Source of the DNA: Pedobacter sp. BAL39
Lineage (GTDB): Bacteria; Bacteroidota; Bacteroidia; Sphingobacteriales; Sphingobacteriaceae
Assembly (NCBI RefSeq): GCF_000170795.1
Contig: NZ_ABCM01000013.1
Location: 1 to 64,000, forward strand
DNA length: 64,000 nt
Direction: 5' to 3'
Within the stretch, counting starts at the first letter, position 1. Each line of letters begins with the position of its first letter. The notes beneath the pieces were generated by a model. The model was not told where the DNA came from, searched no databases, and worked only from the letters and a program-made list of their open reading frames with translations. The translations under genes and the position numbers were made by a program. Of this stretch, positions 17,357 through 26,159 are shown in pieces.

Positions 17357-20119
17357 TTACATTTTGTATTCAAAGTGATAAGTTCCTGAGCCTGTTTTCA
17401 GTGATAAATCTTTGCTCGCATTGGTGATGGCGGAGATGCCTGCGACCTTAATCAGCTCCATGCCTGTTTCCCGTACCTGTTTTCCTGCAGCCTTTGGCAA
17501 CACAATGGTGGCCGTGGTATTCACGGGCACGACAACTTCCATCTTCATCAGTCCGTCTTCTAAACGCCAGGAAGATTTTACCAGGCCATAAGGTGTGTCA
17601 AGCCCTCCAGCCACCCTACGGATATTCCCTCCGGGCTGGGGCGCAATGACAATGGATTTATATCCCGCAGTACCTTCCGCAGGTTTGATGCCCGCCATAT
17701 TTCGGTACATCCAGTCGCCAATAGCACCATAAGCATAATGATTAAAAGAGTTCATAGAAACCGTCTGGAAGGTACCATCTTCTTTAATGCCATCCCAGCG
17801 TTCCCAGATCGTCGTTGCACCTTTTTTAACAGGATACAACCATGAAGGATAGCTTTCCTGCAGCAGCAGCTGATAGGCCACATCGGTATATCCGAAGCGG
17901 CTCAGCACATGGCAGAGGTATGGCGTCCCCAAAAAACCCGTCGTCAGGTGGTTGCCGTAATCGTGTACATTATTCGCCAGCCGCTCTGCCGCCTGCGCCC
18001 TTAGGTTTTCGGGAAAGAGGTCGAACTGCAATGCCAGCACATAAGCTGTTTGTGTTCCCGATACCAGACGTCCGTTAGGTGTGGCATATTCCTTCATGAA
18101 TGCGGCTTTGATACCGCTCAGCAATGCGCTGTACTTCGCAGCATCGTCTTTTTTGCCCAGCAATGTAGCCGTGCTGACCAGGATCTGCGTAGAGTGGGCG
18201 TAGAAAGTCTGTGCAATGAGATGTTTATCTGTTACCGCTGCCCTTCCGTCATTGTCATCCTCCGGACGGTAGAACAGCCAGTCGCCAAAATGAGAACCTG
18301 TATTCCAGAGCTGATCTTTTGTATGTGCAGTCATGTAATCTACCCATCCCTTCATGCTGTCATATTGTTCCTCAAGAATGCGCTGGTCACCGTAGGCGGT
18401 GTACATTCCCCAAGGGATGATCGTTGATACATCCCCCCATCCGGCAGCACCAGACCATCCCTGGCCAAGCACATTGGGGACAACATGCGTGACCGCTCCG
18501 CTCTTCAGCTGCTCTGCGCTGACATCCTTCATCCATTTGCTGAAGAAAGCAGAAACATCCATGTTGTAGGCTGCTGTCTGATAAAAAGCCTGCGCATCAC
18601 CAGTCCAGCCGAGGCGTTCATCGCGTTGCGGACAATCAGTGGGCACATCCAGAAAATTGCCTTTCTGCCCCCACTGGATGTTGTGCTGCAGTTGGTTTAA
18701 CAGCGGATGATCGGTGGTCAGCGTACCTGTTTCCGGCATATCAGAATAGAGTGCCACCGCGTTCAGATCGGCCAGGGCCGGTTCTTTCTCCATTCCCTCC
18801 AGCTTGATATAACGGAAGCCCTGAAAGGTAAAATGAGGTTCAAATACCTGCTCCGGGCGCCCATCAAGAATATAACTGTTCTGTTGCTTTGCAGACCTCA
18901 GGTTGGCGGTATAAAAATTACCCTCCTTGTCCAATACCTCAGCGTGACTGACCTTAATGGTCGTTCCTGCAGCACCATGGGTCTTAATCTGCAGCCATCC
19001 GACAAGGTTTTGTCCAAAGTCGGCAACCAGTTCACCTTTGGGGGTCCTGAAGATTTTCAGGGCTTTAAATACCTCATGTTTTTTTACCGGCGGACCGAGG
19101 GTGCTCGTCAGCTCGCCTTTGCTCTCATCCAGCACAGTTACGTTTTTCCAACTGGCATCTTCTACATAGGCCGCGGTTGCCCAGCCTTTTTTCTCCAGCC
19201 TGGAGTCGTACTGCTCACCGCCGTAGATGTCAGAAGAGATGATAGGTCCATAACTGGTATGCCAGCTCTCATCGGTCTGGACAAGCGCTGTGGTTCCATC
19301 CGTATATTCAATAGACAGCTGCAATAAGAGCGATCTTTTGGTACCATAAAAATTAAACTGGTTTGCAAATCCGATGTTCCCACGGTACCATCCGTCGCCC
19401 AGCACGGCACCTACAACATTGTCGCCCTTTTTTAGCAGGCTGGTAACATCATATACCTGATATTGTAGCCTTTTTGCATAACTCGTCCATCCAGGTGCAA
19501 AATAACGGTCGCCAATCTTCTGCCCATTGATGGAGGCCTCATAAAGTCCTTTGGCTGTAATGTATGCCGTTGCAGCCTTTACGGTTTTGGTGTTGCTGAA
19601 GGTCTTCCTGAATAGGGGACTATTGTGGAGCGTATCTCCATCAACTGCAGAGATCCACTTTGCCGTCCAGGAGGAAGCCTTCATTCCCATTTGCCAGAAA
19701 TTTATGGCCGACCATTTGGAGGTCCTGCCGTAGTTGTCCCTCACCCGCACCTGCCAGTAATACCTACTGCCGTCCTGTAAAGGTGTTCCAGAATAGGGTA
19801 TCTGTATCGATTGGCTGTCCTGCTGCAGCGTACTGTTCCAGCTGATGTTTTTGCCGGTACTCAATGTTCTTATCTCTTCCGCAACGCGAATTTCGTACGC
19901 GCGCTGTACTGTATTTCTTTTGCTAGACTGGATCTTCCAGCTTAATCTCGGCTGACGTGTTTCCAGTCCGAGCGGATTTTCAAGATACTCCACACGCAGG
20001 TCTGCAACGCTAAGCTGCGCAAAAACACTCCGCACCGAACCAAAAGTCATTAATGCAACCAGCAAAATGGAGAAAAGCACCTGAGCGCGCAGTGAAACGG
20101 AAGGGTAAGGGTTGGTCAT
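17357..20119 (-). CDS. GH78 alpha-L-rhamnosidase, secreted
   Basis: Second family-78 rhamnosidase, 920 residues. A signal peptide ends near VFAQ, then the N-terminal domain common to this family begins (VEYLENPLGLETRQPRLSW). Beta-sandwich segments (GLYEASINGQKIGDRYFAPG, VVGAVLGDGWYRGN) are followed by the catalytic barrel with DVPTDCPQRDERLGWTGDAQ, GWGDVSTIIPWGMY and GATTIWERWD, and a C-terminal beta domain with DTPYGLVKSSW. It resembles the common plant- or microbe-glycan rhamnosidases that cleave non-reducing terminal rhamnose. It lies 64 bases downstream of the kinase gene and directly upstream of the other GH78 gene, so sugar release and sugar catabolism are probably co-transcribed. Confidence 0.94.
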   Translation of the reverse strand: MTNPYPSVSLRAQVLFSILLVALMTFGSVRSVFAQLSVADLRVEYLENPLGLETRQPRLSWKIQSSKRNTVQRAYEIRVAEEIRTLSTGKNISWNSTLQQDSQSIQIPYSGTPLQDGSRYYWQVRVRDNYGRTSKWSAINFWQMGMKASSWTAKWISAVDGDTLHNSPLFRKTFSNTKTVKAATAYITAKGLYEASINGQKIGDRYFAPGWTSYAKRLQYQVYDVTSLLKKGDNVVGAVLGDGWYRGNIGFANQFNFYGTKRSLLLQLSIEYTDGTTALVQTDESWHTSYGPIISSDIYGGEQYDSRLEKKGWATAAYVEDASWKNVTVLDESKGELTSTLGPPVKKHEVFKALKIFRTPKGELVADFGQNLVGWLQIKTHGAAGTTIKVSHAEVLDKEGNFYTANLRSAKQQNSYILDGRPEQVFEPHFTFQGFRYIKLEGMEKEPALADLNAVALYSDMPETGTLTTDHPLLNQLQHNIQWGQKGNFLDVPTDCPQRDERLGWTGDAQAFYQTAAYNMDVSAFFSKWMKDVSAEQLKSGAVTHVVPNVLGQGWSGAAGWGDVSTIIPWGMYTAYGDQRILEEQYDSMKGWVDYMTAHTKDQLWNTGSHFGDWLFYRPEDDNDGRAAVTDKHLIAQTFYAHSTQILVSTATLLGKKDDAAKYSALLSGIKAAFMKEYATPNGRLVSGTQTAYVLALQFDLFPENLRAQAAERLANNVHDYGNHLTTGFLGTPYLCHVLSRFGYTDVAYQLLLQESYPSWLYPVKKGATTIWERWDGIKEDGTFQTVSMNSFNHYAYGAIGDWMYRNMAGIKPAEGTAGYKSIVIAPQPGGNIRRVAGGLDTPYGLVKSSWRLEDGLMKMEVVVPVNTTATIVLPKAAGKQVRETGMELIKVAGISAITNASKDLSLKTGSGTYHFEYKM

Positions 20120-20183
20120 TATAAAATTGGGGTTTAACTGATGAATGTCTGATAATTATCTGTTGCGCTGAGTGATCATATCC

Positions 20184-21539
20184 TTACTTTGAATAATATT
20201 TTAGTTCTATGGCATCATTTGCCATAGGGTGCATGTTCCATGATTTATGGATCGCCATGGCAGCACCAATGGCACTAGCCTGGGGCATGGAGGCTGCAAA
20301 CACCTCGATGTCCGGGAATACCTGGGCCAGCATACTCATGAATACTGCATTTTTACCGAATCCTCCGGTGACGAAGATCCGCTTTACCATAGCGTCTTTC
20401 AAGACAATGCTCGTAGCGAGGTATTGTTGGTGGATCAGGCGCACCATCAATTCATAGTAGGCCTCAATGTCGTCTTTGAACTGTCCTAAATCCACCGATT
20501 CGAAGCCTGAGGCCTTACCCAGTGACTGGAACCTCTCCGGCTGGTAATACTGATGAAAATGTTCGAGATCAAAAGCGATGTTCCTGTATTTGGGCACATC
20601 CTGACCAAAATGTTGTGCAATCCGTTTCACCTGCTGTTCGTATTCCCATCCCGCAAAGAGACGCGAAGACTTTACGGGTTCGCCCCGGTACTGAAGGTAA
20701 CAGAGGCAATCGTTCAACAGCTCCTCGGTAGTCAGCGGTGTGTGGTTAAAAGGATTCATGCTGATGCACCAGGTACCTGTCGACAGCAGCACAAAAGGAT
20801 CTGCAAAGTTGGCCTGATAGGGAATGAGCGCCGCAGAGCTATCGTGCAGCCCGATGCCCACCACATAGTCGCCCTCCGGCGAAGCACATGGGATCACCGT
20901 ATCTGCCGTCGCCAGGGGCGGAAGGCGGTCAATTACCGATTCCTTTGTGAGCCAATGATGATAATCATTGTTATTGAAATCCCACAGTCCCGTATGGCAG
21001 CCGATACTGGTGACGTCAGAGTAAAATTGCCCCGTAATCAGCGAGCTGAGGTACTGCGGGAGGTGCATTACATACTTGATCTTCGCAAAAAGCTGTGGTT
21101 TTTCATGCTTGATGCGGTAGAGCTGCAGGCCGGAATTGAGACTGCCCATTGCGGGTGAGGCGGTCTCGAGTGCAAACTGTTCTTCAGGGCCGTAGGCTTC
21201 ATAAAAACGGGAGCGCAGGCCCTCAGGATATTCTTTCAGGTAGTTGTACAAGGGTGCCAGGGGTTTTCCCTGCTCATTGAGGTACACCATACTGGCCCCA
21301 TAGGTAGAGAAGTTGATTGCCTTGATCTCATACTTCTCCATCGCCAGCACCTGCTGCAGAGAGTTGTAAACGGAGAACCTCAGGCTGTCGAGGTTCTCAC
21401 AAGGATCATGGTCCTCATCTACGGTTTCCCTGAAACGCGCGGTCTTCTCAAAAACAATCTTATACTGCTCATCAAAGAGCAGCAGCTTCTTGTTGGTCTT
21501 ACCTACATCAAAAATCGCTATGACAGGAATCTTTCTCAC
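20184..21539 (-). CDS. rhaB: FGGY-family carbohydrate kinase, probable L-rhamnulokinase
   Basis: Cytoplasmic sugar kinase that should phosphorylate L-rhamnulose to L-rhamnulose-1-phosphate. The N-terminal phosphate-binding loop is IAIFDVGKTNKKLLLFDE, the substrate region includes NFSTYGASMVYLN, and the C-terminal FGGY adenosine motif is FVTGGFGKNAVFMSML. At 451 residues it matches the family. It starts at a GTG whose first bases overlap the stop of the isomerase gene (a GTGA overlap at 21536-21539), implying translational coupling. Its place in a symporter-aldolase-isomerase-kinase run makes rhamnulose the likely substrate. It is not a close look-alike of the enterobacterial RhaB, so the exact sugar rests on context. 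Confidence 0.85.
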   Translation of the reverse strand: MRKIPVIAIFDVGKTNKKLLLFDEQYKIVFEKTARFRETVDEDHDPCENLDSLRFSVYNSLQQVLAMEKYEIKAINFSTYGASMVYLNEQGKPLAPLYNYLKEYPEGLRSRFYEAYGPEEQFALETASPAMGSLNSGLQLYRIKHEKPQLFAKIKYVMHLPQYLSSLITGQFYSDVTSIGCHTGLWDFNNNDYHHWLTKESVIDRLPPLATADTVIPCASPEGDYVVGIGLHDSSAALIPYQANFADPFVLLSTGTWCISMNPFNHTPLTTEELLNDCLCYLQYRGEPVKSSRLFAGWEYEQQVKRIAQHFGQDVPKYRNIAFDLEHFHQYYQPERFQSLGKASGFESVDLGQFKDDIEAYYELMVRLIHQQYLATSIVLKDAMVKRIFVTGGFGKNAVFMSMLAQVFPDIEVFAASMPQASAIGAAMAIHKSWNMHPMANDAIELKYYSK

Positions 21540-22810
21540 AATCCTGCCACTGCTGTTTTTAACCCGCGGTTACTGATCAGTTGTTTTCTAATTTCCAGGC
21601 CACGGTAACATTTTAGCGGATCCAATGCACCTCCGGCCCGTAAGCGGGCTTCGGCAACAATCGGGCGCACATCGGTACGGAAAGCATGCTGCAGGATTTC
21701 CTGGCAACGCACCACATCATTGTCGTCCTGTGCCGCCTTCAGCGCGTCCCGGTCGATGATCAGTGCCTGGGTATAAGCAATCATGATGCCCTCCACCGAC
21801 TGCAACAGATCTTCCAGTGGGTCTTTTACATTATGCGAAGCATCAATCATCCAGCCCAGGTCCGTAGCATGGTTCATGCCTTTGCTGTCCATACCTTCCA
21901 CCAGTTCATTGAAGATCAGGAAGAGCTGATAAGGCTTGATGCTACCTGCCGTGAGGTCATCATCAGCATATTTAGAGTCGTTGAAGTGGAAACCACCCAG
22001 TTTATCTTCCATGAGGAGGATGGACACAATCTGCTCGATGTTGGCATTCGGCAGGTGGTGGCCCAGGTCTACCAGTGTTTTGGCCTGCGGCCCCAATTTT
22101 GTTGCCGCCAGAAAAGACTGGCCCCAGTCGCCCATCGTGGTAGAATAAAAATTAGGTTCAAAAGCTTTATACTCTACAAACAGCTGCCAGTCCGATGGTA
22201 AAGCGCTATAGATTTCCCTAAGGCTCTCCAATGTATTTTCAAATGCCTTGCGGAAGTTCAGCTGCCCCGGGAAGCAGGAGCCGTCAGCGAGCCATACGGT
22301 CATGGACTTCGAGCCCAGCGCCACGCCGTGTTCAATCACTTCAATGTTGTGGTTTACCGCCTGTTTCCTCACCCGGGGGTCTACATGCTGCAGGGAACCA
22401 AACTTATAACTGTATTCCTGGTTGGCCTGATCCTGAAAAGTATTGGAATTCATGGCGTCAAAGCGAAGGCCGAAGTCCTGCGCATGGCGCTTAATGCTTT
22501 CATAGTTCTGTGGGATGTCCCATGGTATGTGCAGGGAAATGGCACCGCAGGATTTGTTCAGCGCATGCAGCAATCCAACATCTTCAATTTTTTCTTCGAT
22601 GGCCACGGGCTCCCCACCTCCGGAAAAACGGCCAAAGCGGGTGCCTCCGGTTCCAAGCGCCCAGCTGGGAATCGCAATCTGAAAGTCGGTCAGCTTGCGC
22701 AGTACGCCCTCAAGGTCATGTATATCGCCGGTAAGGGCATCTAGTTTACGGGAATGAGCAGCGTGTAATTCGTCGTTGTATTCAGCTATTAAAGTTTCTT
22801 GCAATTTCAT
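21536..22810 (-). CDS. rhaI: L-rhamnose isomerase (RhaI / Pseudomonas type)
   Basis: Converts L-rhamnose to L-rhamnulose, the first step of catabolism. A TIM-barrel sugar isomerase: the front part has IPSWALGTGGTRFGRF, and metal and substrate segments include FVEYKAFEPNFYSTTMGDWG, LVDLGHHLPNANIEQI and GGFHFNDSKYADDDLTAGSI. These match the broad-specificity Pseudomonas-type rhamnose isomerase rather than the E. coli RhaA family. The start is the ATG at 22808-22810 (MKLQETLIAEYND); the frame stays open upstream into the previous gene but that part is not protein-like. It begins 16 bases after the aldolase/dehydrogenase stop and overlaps the kinase start by 4 bases, a tightly packed operon. Confidence 0.92.
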   Translation of the reverse strand: MKLQETLIAEYNDELHAAHSRKLDALTGDIHDLEGVLRKLTDFQIAIPSWALGTGGTRFGRFSGGGEPVAIEEKIEDVGLLHALNKSCGAISLHIPWDIPQNYESIKRHAQDFGLRFDAMNSNTFQDQANQEYSYKFGSLQHVDPRVRKQAVNHNIEVIEHGVALGSKSMTVWLADGSCFPGQLNFRKAFENTLESLREIYSALPSDWQLFVEYKAFEPNFYSTTMGDWGQSFLAATKLGPQAKTLVDLGHHLPNANIEQIVSILLMEDKLGGFHFNDSKYADDDLTAGSIKPYQLFLIFNELVEGMDSKGMNHATDLGWMIDASHNVKDPLEDLLQSVEGIMIAYTQALIIDRDALKAAQDDNDVVRCQEILQHAFRTDVRPIVAEARLRAGGALDPLKCYRGLEIRKQLISNRGLKTAVAGL

Positions 22811-22826
22811 GGTTTCAAGTTTAGGT

Positions 22827-24947
22827 TTAACGTACAAATGCCATGGCCACACCGCCATCCACATTGATCACATTACCGGTTGATTTGTTGAGCAATCCGC
22901 CGGTTACCGCAAAACATGCATTTGCGATATCTTCAGGGAGGATCACTTCGTTCAGCAAGGTACGTTTTGCGTAAAACGATGGCAACTCTTCTACGGTAAT
23001 TCCGTAGGCTTTAGCCCTTCCTTCTGCCCATGCGCCTGCCCATATTTTACTGTCAGAGATCACGGCATCAGGATTCACAACATTCACACGGATGTGATCC
23101 GCACCGAGCTCGGCAGCATTAAGCCTGCTTAAATGCAGTTGTGCGGCTTTTGCTGAGCCATAACCAGCATTATTGGGGCCCGACACGAGGGCATTTTTGC
23201 TAACGATATTGATCACATCTCCACCCAATCCCTGTTTGCGCATCACGGCCACACCAGCTTGCGTAACAAAAAACTGACCTTTCACGAGTACGTCATACAG
23301 CAGGTCCCAGTCTTTTTCGGTATGCTCCGCAATAGGTTTGGAGATGCTAAGTCCGGCGCAGTTGACAACAATATCAACTCCACCGAAGGCCAGCGCAGCT
23401 TCCGCGAAAGCAGCGTCGATATTGCCGCTACTGGTCACGTCCAGCAATGTCGACTGGTAACTGTCCTTGCCGTAGGTTGTCGCAAACCACTCGTCAGCCT
23501 CCTGCAGGCGGGCGGCATCGTTGTCGTTCACGATCACAACAGCCCCTTCATCGATAAACTTGCTGGCAATGGCTTTCCCTATCCCTCCGGCACTGCCGGT
23601 CACCAGGGCAATCCTGCCTGATAAAGCTTTTGGCTTTGGCATCCGCTGTAACTTCGCTTCTTCGAGCAGCCAGTATTCGATATTAAACGCTTCCTGTCTT
23701 GGCAGTGAGCTGTAGGATGAAATGGCTTCTGCCCCTTTCATGACATTGATGGCATTGATGTAAAACTCTGAAGCTACCCTTGTCGTCTGTTTGTCTTTAG
23801 AGAAAGAGAACATACCTACACCCGGGTAAAGGATGATGACCGGATTGGTATCCCTGATAGCAGGGCTGTTCGGGTGTTTACAGGTTTCATAATATTCGGT
23901 GTACATGGCACGATAGGCCTCAAATGCAGGTAGCAACCGTTCTTTGATGGCTGAGGCATCCGACAGGTCTTCGTCGGCAGCAAGGTCCAGTACCAAGGGG
24001 CTGATCTTCGTGCGCAGGAAGTGATCCGGGCAGCTGGTGCCCAGGGGTGCCAGGCGCTCAAGGTCATTGGAATTGATGAACTCCAGCACACGGCTATCGT
24101 CTGTAAAATGACCAATCATGGATTGTTTGCTGGAACATAAACCCCTCAATACGGGGGCAAGTGCCGCAGCCTGCTTTTTGCGGTCTGCAGCTTCCAGGCT
24201 GCCCATCTTCTGGCCACCAAATACAGGGCCCTTCTTGCTATAGTTTTCTTCGAGGTACTGCGCACACCGCTCCACCACCTCCAGGGTATTCAGATAACTT
24301 TCATAAGCCGTGTCTCCCCAGGTGAACAAACCATGGGCCCCCAGCATGATGCCTTTGATCCCAGGATTTTCATCCAGGCATTGTTTCAGCTGCAGTCCAA
24401 GGTCGAAACCTGGCTTTTGCCATTCTACCCACCCGATCTCACCATTGAACAGGTCGGCAGTGATCTGCTTTCCATCTTTCGCTGCCGCGATGGCGATGGC
24501 TGCATCAGGATGCAGGTGGTCAATATGTTTGAAGGGAAGGAACCCATGTAATGGCGTATCAATTGAAGGCGCTTTCGACTGCAGGTCGTAGATGCAGTGG
24601 TTGAAGAGCTCGACCATTTCATCTTCATGTTCAATGCCGCGGTATACCTGTTTCAGGCTACGCAGGCGGTCCACATATAGGGCAGCAAGACCACTTTTCT
24701 TCAACGTTCCGATATCGCCTCCGGATCCTTTCACCCACATTACCTCTGTCTCTTCACCTGTAAGCGGGTGGTTAGCCATGGCTTTGCAAGAAGTATTTCC
24801 ACCACCGTAGTTGGTCAGCCTGAGGTCGGCACCAAGCAGGTTGGAACGATAAATTAAAAGCGCCACCTCATCACCGGCAAGTTTTGCGGCTTCCGCCTCA
24901 TCCCACAGGTAGCTGACATGTTTAAATTGAATATTGGTATTCGACAT
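22827..24947 (-). CDS. rhaEW: Bifunctional rhamnulose-1-phosphate aldolase / L-lactaldehyde dehydrogenase
   Basis: Two-domain catabolic enzyme of 706 residues. The N-terminal class II aldolase domain (about 1-400) has the metal-binding histidine cluster HGFLPFKHIDHLHPDA and LGAHGLFTWGD and should split rhamnulose-1-phosphate into dihydroxyacetone phosphate and L-lactaldehyde. The C-terminal short-chain dehydrogenase domain (about 435-706) has the NAD loop LVTGSAGGIGKAIA and the catalytic Y-x3-K in AGYGSAKAAQ, and should oxidise lactaldehyde. The fusion is the same type as RhaEW of Bacillus and is common in Bacteroidota. It lies between the symporter (19 bases upstream) and the isomerase (16 bases downstream). 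Confidence 0.93.
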   Translation of the reverse strand: MSNTNIQFKHVSYLWDEAEAAKLAGDEVALLIYRSNLLGADLRLTNYGGGNTSCKAMANHPLTGEETEVMWVKGSGGDIGTLKKSGLAALYVDRLRSLKQVYRGIEHEDEMVELFNHCIYDLQSKAPSIDTPLHGFLPFKHIDHLHPDAAIAIAAAKDGKQITADLFNGEIGWVEWQKPGFDLGLQLKQCLDENPGIKGIMLGAHGLFTWGDTAYESYLNTLEVVERCAQYLEENYSKKGPVFGGQKMGSLEAADRKKQAAALAPVLRGLCSSKQSMIGHFTDDSRVLEFINSNDLERLAPLGTSCPDHFLRTKISPLVLDLAADEDLSDASAIKERLLPAFEAYRAMYTEYYETCKHPNSPAIRDTNPVIILYPGVGMFSFSKDKQTTRVASEFYINAINVMKGAEAISSYSSLPRQEAFNIEYWLLEEAKLQRMPKPKALSGRIALVTGSAGGIGKAIASKFIDEGAVVIVNDNDAARLQEADEWFATTYGKDSYQSTLLDVTSSGNIDAAFAEAALAFGGVDIVVNCAGLSISKPIAEHTEKDWDLLYDVLVKGQFFVTQAGVAVMRKQGLGGDVINIVSKNALVSGPNNAGYGSAKAAQLHLSRLNAAELGADHIRVNVVNPDAVISDSKIWAGAWAEGRAKAYGITVEELPSFYAKRTLLNEVILPEDIANACFAVTGGLLNKSTGNVINVDGGVAMAFVR

Positions 24948-24966
24948 ATATTTGAGATTTCTATTG

Positions 24967-26046
24967 TTATCTTATTCCGTTGCCATAACCTACCACCATT
25001 ACCGACACCATAATGATGGCAATACCGGCGATGACCGTGGCCAGCGACTTCCTTTGCACCCCCCTCCATTCACCAAGGAACAATCCCCATACATTGGCGA
25101 TGAGCATGATAAATGCCATATGGAGGATCCACGAACTCGGCCCGTTGCCCAGCTTGCTCTCCCCCATTCCGTAAAAGAAAAACTGCAGAAACCAGGTAGT
25201 GCCGGCAAGCGCACAGAAGATGTAGTTTTTTAACAGAGGGGTCTGTTTATTCGTGTAGTCGCCGAAGGTTTTATTTTTCTTATTGAGGATCATGCACCAG
25301 ATCAGGTTGGTGGTCAGCCCGCCCCACAACACCACCACGTAAATGACATTGTTACGGAACAGAAACTCACCTGCACCAGGGTTCGCGGCCTTCCAGATCT
25401 CGTTGGCAGTATCGGCCATCGACTTACCTGCCTCCAGTCCGAAGTTGAAACAGGCGCTCAGGATGCCGGAGACGATGGCTACCGTCAGGCCGATTTTCAG
25501 GTTATATTCCTTGTTTCCTGCGGACTGCTCGGTGCCACTGCTCAGGTCTTTCTCTTTCATCGCACCTGCTTTTCCGCAGAGGATCAATCCCAGGATGCAG
25601 AGTGCCAGTCCCATTAGTACCATTCGGCCCCAGTCGGTGCTGAGCAGCAGCGTAAAGGTATCCTTGCCTGCTTCAGGAAAAAAGTTGTAATATACAGAAG
25701 GAATCAGTGCACCAAATACCGCACAGAGTCCCAGGATGATGGTGCTGCCGAGGGAAACGCCGAGGTAGCGTACGCCAAGACCGTAGGTAAGTCCGCCGAT
25801 GCCCCAGAGGACACCCAATATATAAGTCCAGGTCAGGGTAGTGCCACTGGTCTGGCTGATGATCTGCTCAAAACCCGGGATCGTGATCCAGGCGGCAAGC
25901 GGTGGAACGATCAACCAGGAGAATAGCCCTCCAACAATCCAGAAGCTTTCCCAGGACCAGCCCTTTACCTGCTTATAGGGTATATAAAAACTTCCGGAGG
26001 CAAATCCGCCGATAAAATGAAAAATGACACCTAGTATTACATGCAT
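24967..26046 (-). CDS. rhaT: L-rhamnose/proton symporter RhaT
   Basis: Inner-membrane importer of L-rhamnose, 359 residues and about ten predicted membrane helices. The N-terminus (GVIFHFIGGFASGSFYIPYK, then KGWSWESFWIVGGLFSWLI) follows the E. coli RhaT pattern of FYAPFKKVKKWSWE. A central stretch around GLALCILGLILCGKAGA precedes a soluble loop and the second set of helices. It is the first gene of the catabolic run and moves rhamnose released in the periplasm by the GH78 enzymes into the cytoplasm. The GntR-type regulator lies just upstream on the same strand with a 113-base gap. Confidence 0.94.
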   Translation of the reverse strand: MHVILGVIFHFIGGFASGSFYIPYKQVKGWSWESFWIVGGLFSWLIVPPLAAWITIPGFEQIISQTSGTTLTWTYILGVLWGIGGLTYGLGVRYLGVSLGSTIILGLCAVFGALIPSVYYNFFPEAGKDTFTLLLSTDWGRMVLMGLALCILGLILCGKAGAMKEKDLSSGTEQSAGNKEYNLKIGLTVAIVSGILSACFNFGLEAGKSMADTANEIWKAANPGAGEFLFRNNVIYVVVLWGGLTTNLIWCMILNKKNKTFGDYTNKQTPLLKNYIFCALAGTTWFLQFFFYGMGESKLGNGPSSWILHMAFIMLIANVWGLFLGEWRGVQRKSLATVIAGIAIIMVSVMVVGYGNGIR

Positions 26047-26094
26047 ACGATTAAACTTTATAAATGGTTAGATTATAATTGCCTAATTTATGCA

Positions 26095-26129
26095 AGTTGT
26101 TTTGCTCAACTGTCATGTACCATCATGGT
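26095..26129 (-). promoter_or_regulatory. Possible operator region upstream of rhaT
   Basis: Two short perfect inverted repeats stand in the gap between the regulator and rhaT: AGTTG-N7-CAACT (26095-26111) and ACCAT-N-ATGGT (26119-26129). Both are of a size that a dimeric GntR-type protein could bind. There is no direct evidence of use, and I found no clear TAnnTTTG box here. Confidence 0.3.
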
Positions 26130-26159
26130 CTGACCCGCAAAAATGAAAAATGGGGAAGA

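Noticed and set aside
18707..19327. A 206-codon open frame on the plus strand
   Set aside because: Antisense to a GH78 gene with full family motifs; no independent support.
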